Shown: positions 15,377-24,668, numbered from the stretch's first letter. The stretch: 42,158 nt of DNA from Acidimicrobiaceae bacterium (GCA_002721305.1 PBKA01000004.1:1-42158), one strand, 5' to 3'. Numbers and translations: made by a program. Notes: generated by a model from the sequence alone, not told the origin.

Positions 15377-17146
15377 TCAAATCTTGAGAACGGATTGGTG
15401 GAGTTCCACACCTCGACCGTCGCAGTGTTCGCAGGTGTTGCTGAGCGACTCGAGTAGGCCTTCTCCCGTTCTCCTTCGAGTCATTTCAACGAGACCTAGA
15501 TCCGAGATACCCGACACTTGGGTTCTTGTCTTGTCCCGAGCAAGTGCTTCTTCGAATGCTCTGACTACTTCATCACGGTTTTTCTTTATCTCCATATCTA
15601 TGAAATCGATGACGATGATTCCGCCTATGTCTCGTAACCGGAGTTGTTTAGCTATTTCTTCGGCTGCTTCTAGATTGTTGCGAAATACGGTCTCTTCGAG
15701 GCTAGATTTGCCGACGTTTTTGCCAGTATTCACATCAATAACAGTGAGGGCTTCGGTGTGATCAATGACGAGCGATCCTCCTGAGGGTAACCACACTTTT
15801 TGGTCGACTGCTTTACGCAGTTGTTCTGCGATGTGATAGCGCTCAAATAGTGGAAGTGGTTCTTTCTCCTTGTCGTGGAATTCGATTCGATCAGCCAAGG
15901 CAGGGGTGACTGTTTCCATGTACCCCTTTACCTGTTGATAGAGCGAGGGGTCGTCGATCACAACTCCTCGGTAGTCTCTGCTGAATTCTTCTCGGATGAC
16001 TCTGACAGCAAGTTCAGGCTCTCGGAATAGCAGGTTGGGCGCTTTCGTTGAGGACGACAGTGCGTTGATTTGTTGCCATTGCTCTAGAAGCCTTCTTACG
16101 TCGCGTTCGATCTCTTCTGCTGTGACGTCTTGGGCCGCTGTTCGGACTATGACCCCATGTTCGGCAGGTTTCACTTTGTCGAGGATGTTTCTAAGGCGTC
16201 GCCGTTCCTTGTCTCCAAGGCGTTTCGAAATGCCGTAAGTGTCGCTGTTGGGGACTAGGACTACGAAGCGTCCGGGGAGACTTACTTCGGTGGAAAGTCG
16301 TGCTCCCTTGTGGGCGATGGGATTCTTGGTGACCTGGCAGAGGATCGATTGACGGGTGCTCAATAGATCTTCGATTCGGGCTTCATTTTGGGTTCGACCG
16401 AACCGAGTTCTTGGGTTTTTTGCCTTCGGCGCAGACGGTTGTGCTTTGCCTCCGTCTAGGTCTTCGCTGTCGTAGGTGACGTCTCCTCGGTACAAGACAG
16501 CGTTCTTTGGGGTGCCGATGTCAACGAATGCTGCCTCCATTCCCGGGAGCACGTTTTGGACCTTTCCGAGGTAAATGTTTCCGTGAATTTCGCTCACGTC
16601 ATCTGATGGTCGACTGACGTAGTGTTCGATGAGGGATCGTCCTTCTAGGACCGCTATGTGGGTGACTCCTTCATGGACGTGGACCAGCATCTGGTATCGA
16701 CCTACCGGCCGTCCTTTGCGTTCTCTTCCTCGTCTTCGTTCGAGTTGTTCTTTGCCTAGGGTTACCGGTTGATCCTCCAGAATTGCTTCGACTGGTTTGC
16801 CTGTCTGATCAGCCGCTCGAGGTTGGGTGGACTTTCCCTTCCCTTTATTGCCTCGACGTCGTCGTTGGCGACCTGGTTTCGGTGTTGCTTCAACTTCCGC
16901 ATCTATCGGTGCCGCGGGTCGTGAGTCTCCAACTTGTGGTTTGGATTTAGAACGTTCGCTCTTTCGTTTGCGGCGAATGTTCGTCTCTTGGGTTGGTGAT
17001 TTAACTGTCCCGGGGAGCTTTCGGGTTCGGTTTCGTGGCTGACCCTGGTCGGCGGCCGTCGGCGTCGACGTGTTCGTGTCGCTAATTGTGCGACGCCGTC
17101 GAACTGGGGTGGAGTCCGTTGAATCCGTGGGTTTGTCTGTTTCCAT
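15377..17146 (-). CDS. rne: Ribonuclease E/G family endoribonuclease
   Basis: 589 residues. Residues 1 to about 135 are a basic, disordered extension rich in Arg, Lys, Pro and Thr, as in actinobacterial RNase E. An S1-type RNA-binding region follows (HGNIYLGKVQNVLPGMEAAF, DIGTPKNAVLYRGDV, about 190-225), then the RNase E/G core with the catalytic Asp segments VIDVNTGKN and IVIDFIDMEIKKNRDEVV, and a C-terminal zinc-link CEHC at 572-575. There is no long C-terminal scaffold. It makes single-stranded cuts in mRNA decay and rRNA/tRNA processing. Its ATG overlaps the stop of the DUF2344 gene as TAATG. In actinobacteria it commonly sits just before rplU-rpmA. Confidence 0.95.
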   Translation of the reverse strand: METDKPTDSTDSTPVRRRRTISDTNTSTPTAADQGQPRNRTRKLPGTVKSPTQETNIRRKRKSERSKSKPQVGDSRPAAPIDAEVEATPKPGRQRRRRGNKGKGKSTQPRAADQTGKPVEAILEDQPVTLGKEQLERRRGRERKGRPVGRYQMLVHVHEGVTHIAVLEGRSLIEHYVSRPSDDVSEIHGNIYLGKVQNVLPGMEAAFVDIGTPKNAVLYRGDVTYDSEDLDGGKAQPSAPKAKNPRTRFGRTQNEARIEDLLSTRQSILCQVTKNPIAHKGARLSTEVSLPGRFVVLVPNSDTYGISKRLGDKERRRLRNILDKVKPAEHGVIVRTAAQDVTAEEIERDVRRLLEQWQQINALSSSTKAPNLLFREPELAVRVIREEFSRDYRGVVIDDPSLYQQVKGYMETVTPALADRIEFHDKEKEPLPLFERYHIAEQLRKAVDQKVWLPSGGSLVIDHTEALTVIDVNTGKNVGKSSLEETVFRNNLEAAEEIAKQLRLRDIGGIIVIDFIDMEIKKNRDEVVRAFEEALARDKTRTQVSGISDLGLVEMTRRRTGEGLLESLSNTCEHCDGRGVELHQSVLKI

Positions 17147-17892
17147 TATGGGTATTCCTTAGGTTGTAGTGAAGTTGACGGCATGAGCGGTTCAGTTCGT
17201 TGGCCGTCGATTTCGATCCATTGATGCGTGCGTCTTGCAACGCCTAGTTCTGCTGCCGGGGCTAAGACATCTATTAGTTCGCTCGGCCGAATCACTCTGG
17301 GTTTCGCCGCTAGTTCAGCAATAACCACAGGTCCTCGTTCCGACTCGCCGTTCAGTCGAAGTTCATGTATGCCCTGGCGGATGTCTTCGCGCACCAGTTC
17401 GTTCTTCTTCTTTCGGTTGACCTCTATCACCGAGCTGTTCAGGGCTTGTTGAATGGTCTTTTCGACCTGGTGAGGCGTCGCTCCCAATATGTCGAAAGTC
17501 CAGCCGCAACTACGTACGGCTTCTTGCAGGGATCCCCCACCTTTGGGTTCAACTGTCAGGGCAACGACGTCAAAACCGTTAGGCAACGCTCGGCTTAACG
17601 CCACTTGTATTTGGTGTTGTTCGTAGACCTTCCCCTGGCCCCAACCTGTACAGATGATACTTCCATCGGCAACAAGTTCGGGGTCTAATGGCACGTCGAG
17701 GTATTCGGCTTCGGACTCATAACATGTTGGTAGTGCTAATCCGAAACTCATTCGAAGTCGGGGTGAGAATCCTTCACTGTAAGTGACTGGGATCCCGCAA
17801 CGCCTCAAAGCGCGTTCCATGATTCGCGCGACGTCTCGGTGACCTACGAATCGAACTTTTCCTAGCTTCGAAAATTTGATTCTTAGTCGCAT
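17146..17892 (-). CDS. TIGR03936/DUF2344 family radical SAM-linked protein
   Basis: 248 residues from the ATG at 17892. The start MRLRIKFSKLGKVRFVGH is the usual beginning of the family, followed by RDVARIMERALRRCGIPVTYSEGFSPRLRMSFGLALP and the ESEAEYLDVPLD element. The frame stays open to a GTG at 17946, but those 18 extra residues do not resemble the family and would be encoded by a hairpin. A GGGAG ribosome site ends six bases before the ATG and lies inside that hairpin (separate entry). In many genomes this protein is fused to, or adjacent to, the B12-binding-like radical SAM protein encoded just upstream here. A link to RNA modification is suspected from its neighbours rne and rplU but not established. 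Confidence 0.9.
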   Translation of the reverse strand: MRLRIKFSKLGKVRFVGHRDVARIMERALRRCGIPVTYSEGFSPRLRMSFGLALPTCYESEAEYLDVPLDPELVADGSIICTGWGQGKVYEQHQIQVALSRALPNGFDVVALTVEPKGGGSLQEAVRSCGWTFDILGATPHQVEKTIQQALNSSVIEVNRKKKNELVREDIRQGIHELRLNGESERGPVVIAELAAKPRVIRPSELIDVLAPAAELGVARRTHQWIEIDGQRTEPLMPSTSLQPKEYP

Positions 17893-17898
17893 CGAAGT

Positions 17899-17920
17899 CT
17901 CCCACCCGCTGAGGTGGGAG
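17899..17920 (-). promoter_or_regulatory. Perfect hairpin sequestering the ribosome binding site of the DUF2344 gene
   Basis: On the minus strand CTCCCACC (17920-17913) pairs perfectly with GGTGGGAG (17906-17899) across a six-base loop. The 3' arm is itself the ribosome binding site, six bases before the ATG at 17892. The element lies in the only real gap of the otherwise overlapping mreC-to-rne chain. Folding would hide the site unless ribosomes finishing the radical SAM gene (stop at 17948), heat or a ligand open it. Confidence 0.65.
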
Positions 17921-17947
17921 CTACACGTTGACCACCGGAGGTCCACA

Positions 17948-19972
17948 TCACTGCGTGCCTCCTACTCCTGCCCTTGGGCGGAGTTCCACCGGCACAAGGT
18001 GGCCGGTTGTTAAGTCTTGTCCCGTGCCTTGGCTTCCACCATTTGGTGGGCTTGGCGACGCGACCACGTGTTCGATCCCATATTCGGTGCAGGCCCCGCA
18101 GTCGTAGCACGGGGTCCATCGACAATCTTCGATGCCGTAGCCCGCCAGTGCGTCCTGCCAATCCTGCCATAGAAAATCTTTGTGTAATCCTGCGTGAATG
18201 TGATCCCATGGAAGCACTTCACTTTCGTCTCGGTGGCGGTGTACATACCAATCGATGTCTAGGTCTGAGGCGATCATCGCTTCTTGCCATAGGTTGAGGT
18301 CGAAGTGTTCGCTCCACTCTTGGAACGTGCCTCCTTTGCGCCAGACGTATTCGATTACACGTCCGATGCGACGGTCTCCCCTGCTGGTGATCCCCTCAGC
18401 TGTGGAAGCTTCGGGCGAGTGCCACTTGAGGTGCACTCGTTTGTTGTGTCGCAATCTGCTGCGAAGCAACTCGACCTTTCTTCGCAGTTCTTCCGGTTGG
18501 TTCTGACCGAACCACTGGAAGGGCGTGTGAGGCTTGGGGACAAACCCGCCTAGGGAGACGGTGACCGACGCTTTTTTCGTGTATTGCTTACCAATTTCGA
18601 CGCATCTCTCTGCAAGGTCTGCGATGGCGAGCGTGTCTTCGTCCATTTCTGATGGAAGACCTGTCAAGAAGTAAAGCTTCACCCGATGCCAGCCTTGGCT
18701 GTATGCGGAGCGCACCGCATCATAAAGGTCTTCTTCTGTTACGAGTTTGTTGATGATCTGTCGCATTCTCCACGACCCAGCTTCCGGCGCGAATGTGAGG
18801 CCGGTGCGTCGAGCACGCGACACCTGCGCTGCCACACCAACTGTGAATGCGTCGACGCGAAGACTTGGTAGGGAAACACTGACTCTTCCGCATGTTCCCG
18901 GTTCGTCGATCGTGTCTGTTACGACATCTTCGATCCCGCTGAAATCAGCGGTCGAGAGTGATGTCAGGCTCACTTCGTCGTAACCGGTTCTCTCTAATCC
19001 CGCTGAGATCATCTCTCGCACCTGACTTGCCGGTCGTTCTCGAACGGGTCGGGTAATCATGCCTGCTTGACAAAAACGGCATCCTCGGGTGCACCCTCGG
19101 AAGATTTCTACGTTGAGTCGGTCGTGGACTACTTCAGTGAGGGGTACTAGTTGGTTGCGAGGGTACGGCCAGTCCGCTAAGTCGGCGATAGTGCGTTTAG
19201 GGATCCTTTGTTGAACATCGGCGTGTCGTGCCCTGATACCGCTGAATTGCTGGTCGTCGTAGTTCACGTCATACATCGATGGTACGTAGACGCCAGGTAT
19301 CCGCGCTAAGGCGTGAAGCACTGATTCACGGCTGCCTGTTGGCTTTCCGCTCTTTCGCCATTCTCCGACTGCGGTGGTGATATCCGCGATCACTTCTTCC
19401 CCGTCGCCCATAACAAAAAAATCGACGAAATCGGCTAGTGGTTCAGGGTTGTAGGCGCAATGTCCGCCTGCTCCTATCAGCGGGTCAGCGTCGCTTCGTT
19501 CGGATGCTCGAATTTCGATGCCTGCAAGGTCGATGCAGTTGAGCACGTTGGTGTAGACGAGTTCCGCTGAGAGGTTGAACGCGAGTATGTCGAATTCAGC
19601 CGCGGGCCGGTGGGTGTCGACGGAGAAAAACGGTACGTCCGCGGCTCGCATTTGTGCTTCCATGTCTGTCCAGGGCGCGTAGGAACGTTCTGCGAAGGCA
19701 TCTGGCCGCTCGTTCAGGAGTTCATACAGGATCTGCAGGCCTTGGTTTGGTAGTCCGATTTCGTAGGTGTCGGGGTAGGTCAGGAGCCACGATGTGGCGT
19801 CAGGCTTGTAGATGTTTGCGTTCGCTCCGTCCTCGCAGCCGATGTAGCGGGCGGGCTTTTCCACCCTAGGGAGGAGAGGCTCGAGCCGGGGCCACAGCGA
19901 GGTCATTTGAGGCCTGATGATACCGTCCTCGGCTCGTATTTCCAGATCATGGGCCGCTTTGTTGATGGTCAT
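17948..19972 (-). CDS. TIGR03960-type radical SAM protein (B12-binding-domain-like)
   Basis: 674 residues from the ATG at 19972, which overlaps the rodA stop as ATGA; longer frames lie inside rodA. An alternative ATG is at 19906 (MTSLWPRLEPLLPRVEKPARY), where many relatives begin. The N-terminal region (about 40-230) has the Rossmann-like fold of cobalamin-binding-type domains but no clear DxHxxG motif. The radical SAM core holds the iron-sulfur cluster motif C294-xxx-C298-xx-C301 in FRGCTRGCRFCQAG. Further cysteines near the C-terminus (CYDCGACTEYG) may hold a second cluster. It forms a conserved pair with the DUF2344 gene downstream. The reaction is not known to me; RNA or ribosomal protein modification is suggested by context only. 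Confidence 0.92.
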   Translation of the reverse strand: MTINKAAHDLEIRAEDGIIRPQMTSLWPRLEPLLPRVEKPARYIGCEDGANANIYKPDATSWLLTYPDTYEIGLPNQGLQILYELLNERPDAFAERSYAPWTDMEAQMRAADVPFFSVDTHRPAAEFDILAFNLSAELVYTNVLNCIDLAGIEIRASERSDADPLIGAGGHCAYNPEPLADFVDFFVMGDGEEVIADITTAVGEWRKSGKPTGSRESVLHALARIPGVYVPSMYDVNYDDQQFSGIRARHADVQQRIPKRTIADLADWPYPRNQLVPLTEVVHDRLNVEIFRGCTRGCRFCQAGMITRPVRERPASQVREMISAGLERTGYDEVSLTSLSTADFSGIEDVVTDTIDEPGTCGRVSVSLPSLRVDAFTVGVAAQVSRARRTGLTFAPEAGSWRMRQIINKLVTEEDLYDAVRSAYSQGWHRVKLYFLTGLPSEMDEDTLAIADLAERCVEIGKQYTKKASVTVSLGGFVPKPHTPFQWFGQNQPEELRRKVELLRSRLRHNKRVHLKWHSPEASTAEGITSRGDRRIGRVIEYVWRKGGTFQEWSEHFDLNLWQEAMIASDLDIDWYVHRHRDESEVLPWDHIHAGLHKDFLWQDWQDALAGYGIEDCRWTPCYDCGACTEYGIEHVVASPSPPNGGSQGTGQDLTTGHLVPVELRPRAGVGGTQ

Positions 19973-21120
19973 GCCAAATGTCGCCGGGCGCTGATGTTGA
20001 TAACCAAGCCAATTAACCCGAACGCTACGACAGTCGAGGAGCCTCCGTGGCTGAGAAATGGGAGCGGGATGCCCGTGATTGGCGTGATACCCATGGTCAT
20101 CCCAATGTTCTGGAAAATTTGGAAAGTGAACATTGATAATGCGCCCACGCATGCGAAAGTCCCGAAGAGGTCGTTGGAGGATCTGGTGATGAACCAAATG
20201 CGTGCAAGCATGTATGCGTAGAGCAACAACAAGACGCTGACCCCGACAAACCCAAATTCCTCTCCCAGCGCGGTGAAGATGAAATCGGTTTCTTGTTCAG
20301 GAACAAGGTTGAGGTTGGTTTGAGTTCCCTGCAGCCAGCCTTGACCTCGTATCCCGCCAGCACCTATCGCGATTTGGGATTGGTTGATGTTGTAGGAAGC
20401 GCCCTGGAGGTCAAATGTCGGGTCTAAAAAGGCTGTGAGTCGGTCTTCTTGGGTCTGTCGCAAGATTTCTGGACCGCCCAGATCGTCGCTATTGAACATT
20501 CCAACGACGACAAGAACGCCCACAAGAGTGGTGATTGCAATGTGTCTGATTTGGGCTCCTGCTACCAGCAACACCCCCATACCGATTGCGACGAACACCA
20601 GCATGGTTCCCAGGTCTGGTTGTAGATAGATAAGGCCCAACGGGACAGCCAACATAAGAAAGGCGTTACCTAGAGTGACGAGCCGAAGATGACCGTCCTT
20701 GTCTGCAACAAATGCAGCTAGTGCAACGACAACTGCAACCTTGGCAAATTCTGCAGGCTGGATCTGAAATGTCAACCCTGGTAATTCGTACCAAGCTCTA
20801 GCGCCGTTGCGCTCAACCCCGAAGAACAAAACGCCTAGCAGGGCGAGCATGACCACGAGGTACGCCTGGTTGGCAAAGTCGCGGTACAGCCGGTAATCCA
20901 AGAACGTTGCTCCGATCATTATCGCAATTCCGATAATGACGAAAAGGATTTGCCTTTTGGCATAGGTTGCCGGGTCTTGGCCGTTGAACTCAAGCACTCG
21001 CCACGTTGACGAGTAGTTCAGCGCCACACCCATGGCCGCGAGCAACATAGCGACTAAACCAAGTGAATAGTCCGCGTACCTCAGAGGTGACCGTAATTCT
21101 TTGCGGAGGGGCAGGTTCAT
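19969..21120 (-). CDS. rodA: Rod-shape-determining SEDS glycosyltransferase RodA
   Basis: 383 residues, SEDS (FtsW/RodA/SpoVE) family, with about ten hydrophobic segments. Family marks are YADYSLGLVAMLLAAMG, WYELPGLTFQIQPAEFAKVAVV, where the Gln-Pro-x-Glu element is strongly conserved, YLQPDLGTMLVFVAIGMG, LVPEQETDFIFTALGEEFGF and TGIPLPFLSHGGSS. RodA polymerises lipid II into glycan strands for side-wall growth with PBP2. The ATG at 21120 overlaps the mrdA stop as TAATG and has GAGGAG eight bases upstream. The stop overlaps the next gene as ATGA. Frames starting upstream run through mrdA and encode an arginine run, which is clearly spurious. Confidence 0.96.
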   Translation of the reverse strand: MNLPLRKELRSPLRYADYSLGLVAMLLAAMGVALNYSSTWRVLEFNGQDPATYAKRQILFVIIGIAIMIGATFLDYRLYRDFANQAYLVVMLALLGVLFFGVERNGARAWYELPGLTFQIQPAEFAKVAVVVALAAFVADKDGHLRLVTLGNAFLMLAVPLGLIYLQPDLGTMLVFVAIGMGVLLVAGAQIRHIAITTLVGVLVVVGMFNSDDLGGPEILRQTQEDRLTAFLDPTFDLQGASYNINQSQIAIGAGGIRGQGWLQGTQTNLNLVPEQETDFIFTALGEEFGFVGVSVLLLLYAYMLARIWFITRSSNDLFGTFACVGALSMFTFQIFQNIGMTMGITPITGIPLPFLSHGGSSTVVAFGLIGLVINISARRHLA

Positions 21121-23249
21121 TAGTTGCGCTCCTCGAGGTCCGGGATGCCGTCGCCGTCGACGTCTTCGGCGGTGTTGGCGCGAGGTACCTGAATTCCCCA
21201 AGGGCAGCCTTCGGGTACGTAGCTAGTAAACGCCTGGTATCCCCTTAATGCCTCAGGTATTTCGGGGCATTCAGGTTGCGGTGGTATGAAGGCGACTTGG
21301 GGGTCGGGCCACCGTTGCTCGTAGGCACGCAAGGCTTCGAAGATCCTTCGTGCAACAGGTGCGGCGGCCTCGCCCCCGAATCCCGCTTCTTCCATGACGA
21401 CGGCCACAACGTAGCGGGGGTCGTGTCTGGGAGCCCAAGCAACGAAAACCGCTGAGTCTTCTTTCTTTCGTTGTAGGACCGGGTTTCTGCCTTCGGCTTG
21501 AGCTGTCCCGGTTTTTCCCGCTACTGCGTATCCAGTGGCGTCGTATCCCTCGAAGGCTCTCCATGCGGTGCCTCGCCGCGCTTTACTGGCTACCCCATGT
21601 AGACCTTCGCGCACAACTCCTGAACCTTCGGGGAACTCAGCTACTCGTTGGATTCTGGGATCAAAGTCAATGACTGAAGTGCCGAATCGGTCTTCAGTGC
21701 GAGAAACAACCTTTTCGACAATGTTTGGACTAAATAATGTTCCCCCGTTGGCGAACGCAGCATATGCATTTGCTAGTTGGATCGGTGTGACGGAAACAAA
21801 GCCCTGGCCGATACCGGTATTGATGTTGTCCCCCGGAAGCCATTGATCGGATTCACCGTATGGGTTGTAGGCATCGGGTTTGGCTTCGAACAGTGCTTTT
21901 TTGACATCTCCGTCACCGATCCGGCCATGTTTTTCGAACGGCAGTTGAACCCCGGATTGACTTCCGAATCCAAGAAGCTGAGCCATGTCCTGGATTGCCC
22001 ACTGTTCGTCGCCTCGTATCCAGTAGAGGTCGTGTGCGACTTTGTAGAAGTATGCGTCGCTGGAACGGGTGATTGCCGAGGAGAGGTCGACGATTCCCAG
22101 CGGCGCCTTGTCCGCGTTGTAGAACGTACAGCGTCCGGTGCAGCCGTACTTGTCTGGAATTTGGAAGTAGCCGACGTCGTAATATGCAGCTCGCGGTGAG
22201 ATCAGTCTGGCTTCCAGTCCCGCTAGCGCTGTAATGAGTTTGAACACTGATCCTGGCGAGTAGAGCCCTTGAACAGCACGATTGTTGAGGGCACCGGGCG
22301 CATAGGGGTTTTCGAACACTGATTGATATTCAAGGGTTGTGATTCCGGCGACGAGCCAGTTGGGGTCATATGTAGGGTGCGATGCCATGGCTAAGACATC
22401 CCCATTTCGGAGGTCCATTACCACTGCCGCTCCACCGATGGCAGGAAAAAAGAAACCGCTGTCTTCGCTGACGGTTTTGCGCGCAGCTATCAGCCCTTGT
22501 CTCAAGTAGGACTCGGTTGCTGCTTGGAGATCCGCGTCAATAGACAAGTAAACATCTGAGCCGGGGGTGGCAGATGTTTGGCTGAGGATTCGATGCACTC
22601 GTCCTGTGCTGTCAACTTCGAGTTCGGTCCGTCCTGGTTGACCGTGAAGGTCTGGTTCAAAGATTTGTTCGATTCCTGATTTTCCGACCCGTTCGGATGG
22701 CAAGTAGCCACTTTGTAGCAAACGGTCTTGTTGACCCTGTGACATGGCTCCGACGTACCCGACGATGTGAGACGCTATTTCGTTTTGAGGGTAAACGCGG
22801 CTCATCACCCACTTCGCTTCAACCCCGGGAAGGGATAGCTCTGATACCCGGAGCAGGCCATATTCGTCCAACCCCGTAGCGACGACCTTTGCTGCCAGCG
22901 GGTGAGTTTGTTGGTCTTGTAGTCGTGATTTGAGGGTGGCGACCGGAATGTTGATTAGCTCAGAAAGTTGTTCGAGAACGAAGTCGGTTTGACCGGGTGC
23001 GTAGCGCGATTGGTTGACCGTTATCACTCCGCTTCTGATGTTGTCGGCGAGGACTACGCCGTGGCGATCCAAAATCCGTCCCCGGGTCGGCTGAGTGATG
23101 ACTATTTCGACGTAGTTCGATAACGCTCTTTCGGCTAGTTCTTCGCTTGTCAATACTTGTAGATACCAGGCCCGGGTGAAGAGCGCCGCGAAAAGGCCGA
23201 CGATAAGAATGCCCAAGAACGCAAGTCTTCGCTTCAGTTGCTCATTCAT
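21120..23249 (-). CDS. mrdA: Penicillin-binding protein 2 (elongasome transpeptidase) with acidic C-terminal tail
   Basis: 709 residues from the ATG at 23249. One membrane anchor is at about 8-27, a PBP dimerisation domain follows (TQPTRGRILDRHGVVLADN near 52-70), and then the transpeptidase domain with the three active-site motifs: S334-V-F-K337, S396-S-D398 and KTGT at 579-582. It cross-links glycan made by RodA. The last residues (696-709) read DVDGDGIPDLEERN, a D-x-D-x-D-G-x-x-D-x-x-E calcium-loop pattern as in thrombospondin type 3 repeats, unusual for PBP2. The start overlaps mreD by eight bases (ATGAATGA). Confidence 0.96.
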   Translation of the reverse strand: MNEQLKRRLAFLGILIVGLFAALFTRAWYLQVLTSEELAERALSNYVEIVITQPTRGRILDRHGVVLADNIRSGVITVNQSRYAPGQTDFVLEQLSELINIPVATLKSRLQDQQTHPLAAKVVATGLDEYGLLRVSELSLPGVEAKWVMSRVYPQNEIASHIVGYVGAMSQGQQDRLLQSGYLPSERVGKSGIEQIFEPDLHGQPGRTELEVDSTGRVHRILSQTSATPGSDVYLSIDADLQAATESYLRQGLIAARKTVSEDSGFFFPAIGGAAVVMDLRNGDVLAMASHPTYDPNWLVAGITTLEYQSVFENPYAPGALNNRAVQGLYSPGSVFKLITALAGLEARLISPRAAYYDVGYFQIPDKYGCTGRCTFYNADKAPLGIVDLSSAITRSSDAYFYKVAHDLYWIRGDEQWAIQDMAQLLGFGSQSGVQLPFEKHGRIGDGDVKKALFEAKPDAYNPYGESDQWLPGDNINTGIGQGFVSVTPIQLANAYAAFANGGTLFSPNIVEKVVSRTEDRFGTSVIDFDPRIQRVAEFPEGSGVVREGLHGVASKARRGTAWRAFEGYDATGYAVAGKTGTAQAEGRNPVLQRKKEDSAVFVAWAPRHDPRYVVAVVMEEAGFGGEAAAPVARRIFEALRAYEQRWPDPQVAFIPPQPECPEIPEALRGYQAFTSYVPEGCPWGIQVPRANTAEDVDGDGIPDLEERN

Positions 23250-23754
23250 TGATCTGAACTGATGGAAGGGGAAAGGCCCACCGCACGAGGGGGTCAACGA
23301 GCACAGTTATCGGTAGTGATGCGACAGCTGTTACCAGTGCTATGGCTCCGAGTTCTCGGCGCGTGACGTATTCAAGGCCTATGAGTGCTCCGATGCATGC
23401 AAACACCGCTGTTGCCGTCGCTCCAAGGAGGGCTGCGGTTAAACCCCGCGTCAGTAGATTCCGTTCCACCAGTTGCGCGGAAATCGCCCCTGCCGCATAT
23501 CCCGCCAAAGCGAACGTGAGTGCAGTCATACCAAAAGGGGTATGTATTGCCAAGTCAATGGCAATTCCGACTAGGAAGCCCGCTAGTGCCCCGTTTGGTG
23601 GGCTGAGGCGAAGGCAGACAAGCAACACAGTTATCAGGGGTAGGTCGACTACGTACCCACTGATTCTGAAATGCGGCAGCACCGCTATTTGGATGAGAAA
23701 GGCGGTGAAGAGGATGGCTGTAAGACGCGCGATAGCTCGACTATCAAGGGTCAT
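23242..23754 (-). CDS. mreD: Rod-shape-determining protein MreD
   Basis: 170 residues, almost entirely hydrophobic, with about five membrane segments (LTAILFTAFLIQIAVL, VDLPLITVLLVCLRL, GALAGFLVGIAIDLA, FGMTALTFALAGYAAG, GLTAALLGATATAVFACIGALIG). The pattern and the position between mreC and mrdA identify it. MreD is an inner-membrane part of the rod complex. The ATG at 23754 overlaps the mreC stop as ATGA. A longer frame starting at 23859 would lie inside mreC. Confidence 0.93.
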   Translation of the reverse strand: MTLDSRAIARLTAILFTAFLIQIAVLPHFRISGYVVDLPLITVLLVCLRLSPPNGALAGFLVGIAIDLAIHTPFGMTALTFALAGYAAGAISAQLVERNLLTRGLTAALLGATATAVFACIGALIGLEYVTRRELGAIALVTAVASLPITVLVDPLVRWAFPLPSVQINE

Positions 23755-24668
23755 GGCGTGGGCTCTTCGGTCGCCGCTCCAGGACTTTCGTCCTGTGGTA
23801 CCCGGTCTACAATGACCGGTTCGGGTGCCTCCGAATAGAACAAAAGCACTTGGACCCACCGAAGCCTGTCTAGGTCTGCGGCCGGGTGCACCGTGATTCG
23901 TTGCGTTCCTTGTACGGCGTTGGGTACGACGTCGACAACCGTGCCTATGAGGAGTCCTTCTGGGAAGGTACTGCCTTGAAAACCGCTCGTAACAACTGTC
24001 TCACCTGGGATGACTACGGTGTCTAACTCGATGAAACTAACTTCAAGTTCTTGGTTTTGTCCTCGTCCCGAAGCGATACCGTCGTCGCCAGATCGAACCA
24101 TTCGAACCCCGACGTCAAAGTTGGGGTCGGTTAACAATTCGACTTGTGACCGGGTCACCGAAACGGCTGAAATTCTTCCAACGACACCGGCTCCAGTTTC
24201 TACGGGCATGCCCAACTCGATACCGTCTCGGGAGCCCTTATCTAGCTCTAGTGTTCGCTGATAGTTCGAAATTGGTGCGTCTATGACCCGGGCTGTACGA
24301 CGACCGACTTGAGCGACACGGTCTCTGGCTCCTAGTAATGACAAGAGCACCTTTCTTTCGCGCTCGATTTCACCCACTTCAAGCACTGAACTTTGCAACT
24401 CAGCAATTTTGGCTCTCAATAAGGCATTTCGGGCTTCTAGCTCGTCGTAGCTAGTTACTGCTTCCCAAGCTCCGCCTATGGGTTCGAATATTCGCGAAGA
24501 CGTTGACCGTAAAGGACCCAACCCGTCGAGCACCGCGCCGCGGGCAGTGTCGATGGCGCCTCCTTCGGTTCGAAGATCGATGGTGATGAGCACAACCGAG
24601 GTGACTATCAGCAGCGCTAGACGGAACCGAGAGGTTCGATTTTTCCGAAAATTCGAACGGCGAAACAC
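23751..24668 (-). CDS. mreC: Rod-shape-determining protein MreC
   Basis: 305 residues, GTG start 12 bases after the mreB stop. A basic N-terminus is followed by a membrane anchor (LALLIVTSVVLITIDL), a coiled coil (about 75-115: DELEARNALLRAKIAELQSS) and the double beta-barrel of MreC (ARVIDAPISNYQRTLELDKGSRDGIELGMPVE, VVGRISAVSVTRSQVELLTDPNF, VVTSGFQGSTFPEGLLIGTV). MreC contacts PBP2 in the periplasmic space and activates the elongasome. The C-terminal 20 residues are acidic and Pro-rich. The stop overlaps mreD. Confidence 0.95.
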   Translation of the reverse strand: MFRRSNFRKNRTSRFRLALLIVTSVVLITIDLRTEGGAIDTARGAVLDGLGPLRSTSSRIFEPIGGAWEAVTSYDELEARNALLRAKIAELQSSVLEVGEIERERKVLLSLLGARDRVAQVGRRTARVIDAPISNYQRTLELDKGSRDGIELGMPVETGAGVVGRISAVSVTRSQVELLTDPNFDVGVRMVRSGDDGIASGRGQNQELEVSFIELDTVVIPGETVVTSGFQGSTFPEGLLIGTVVDVVPNAVQGTQRITVHPAADLDRLRWVQVLLFYSEAPEPVIVDRVPQDESPGAATEEPTP

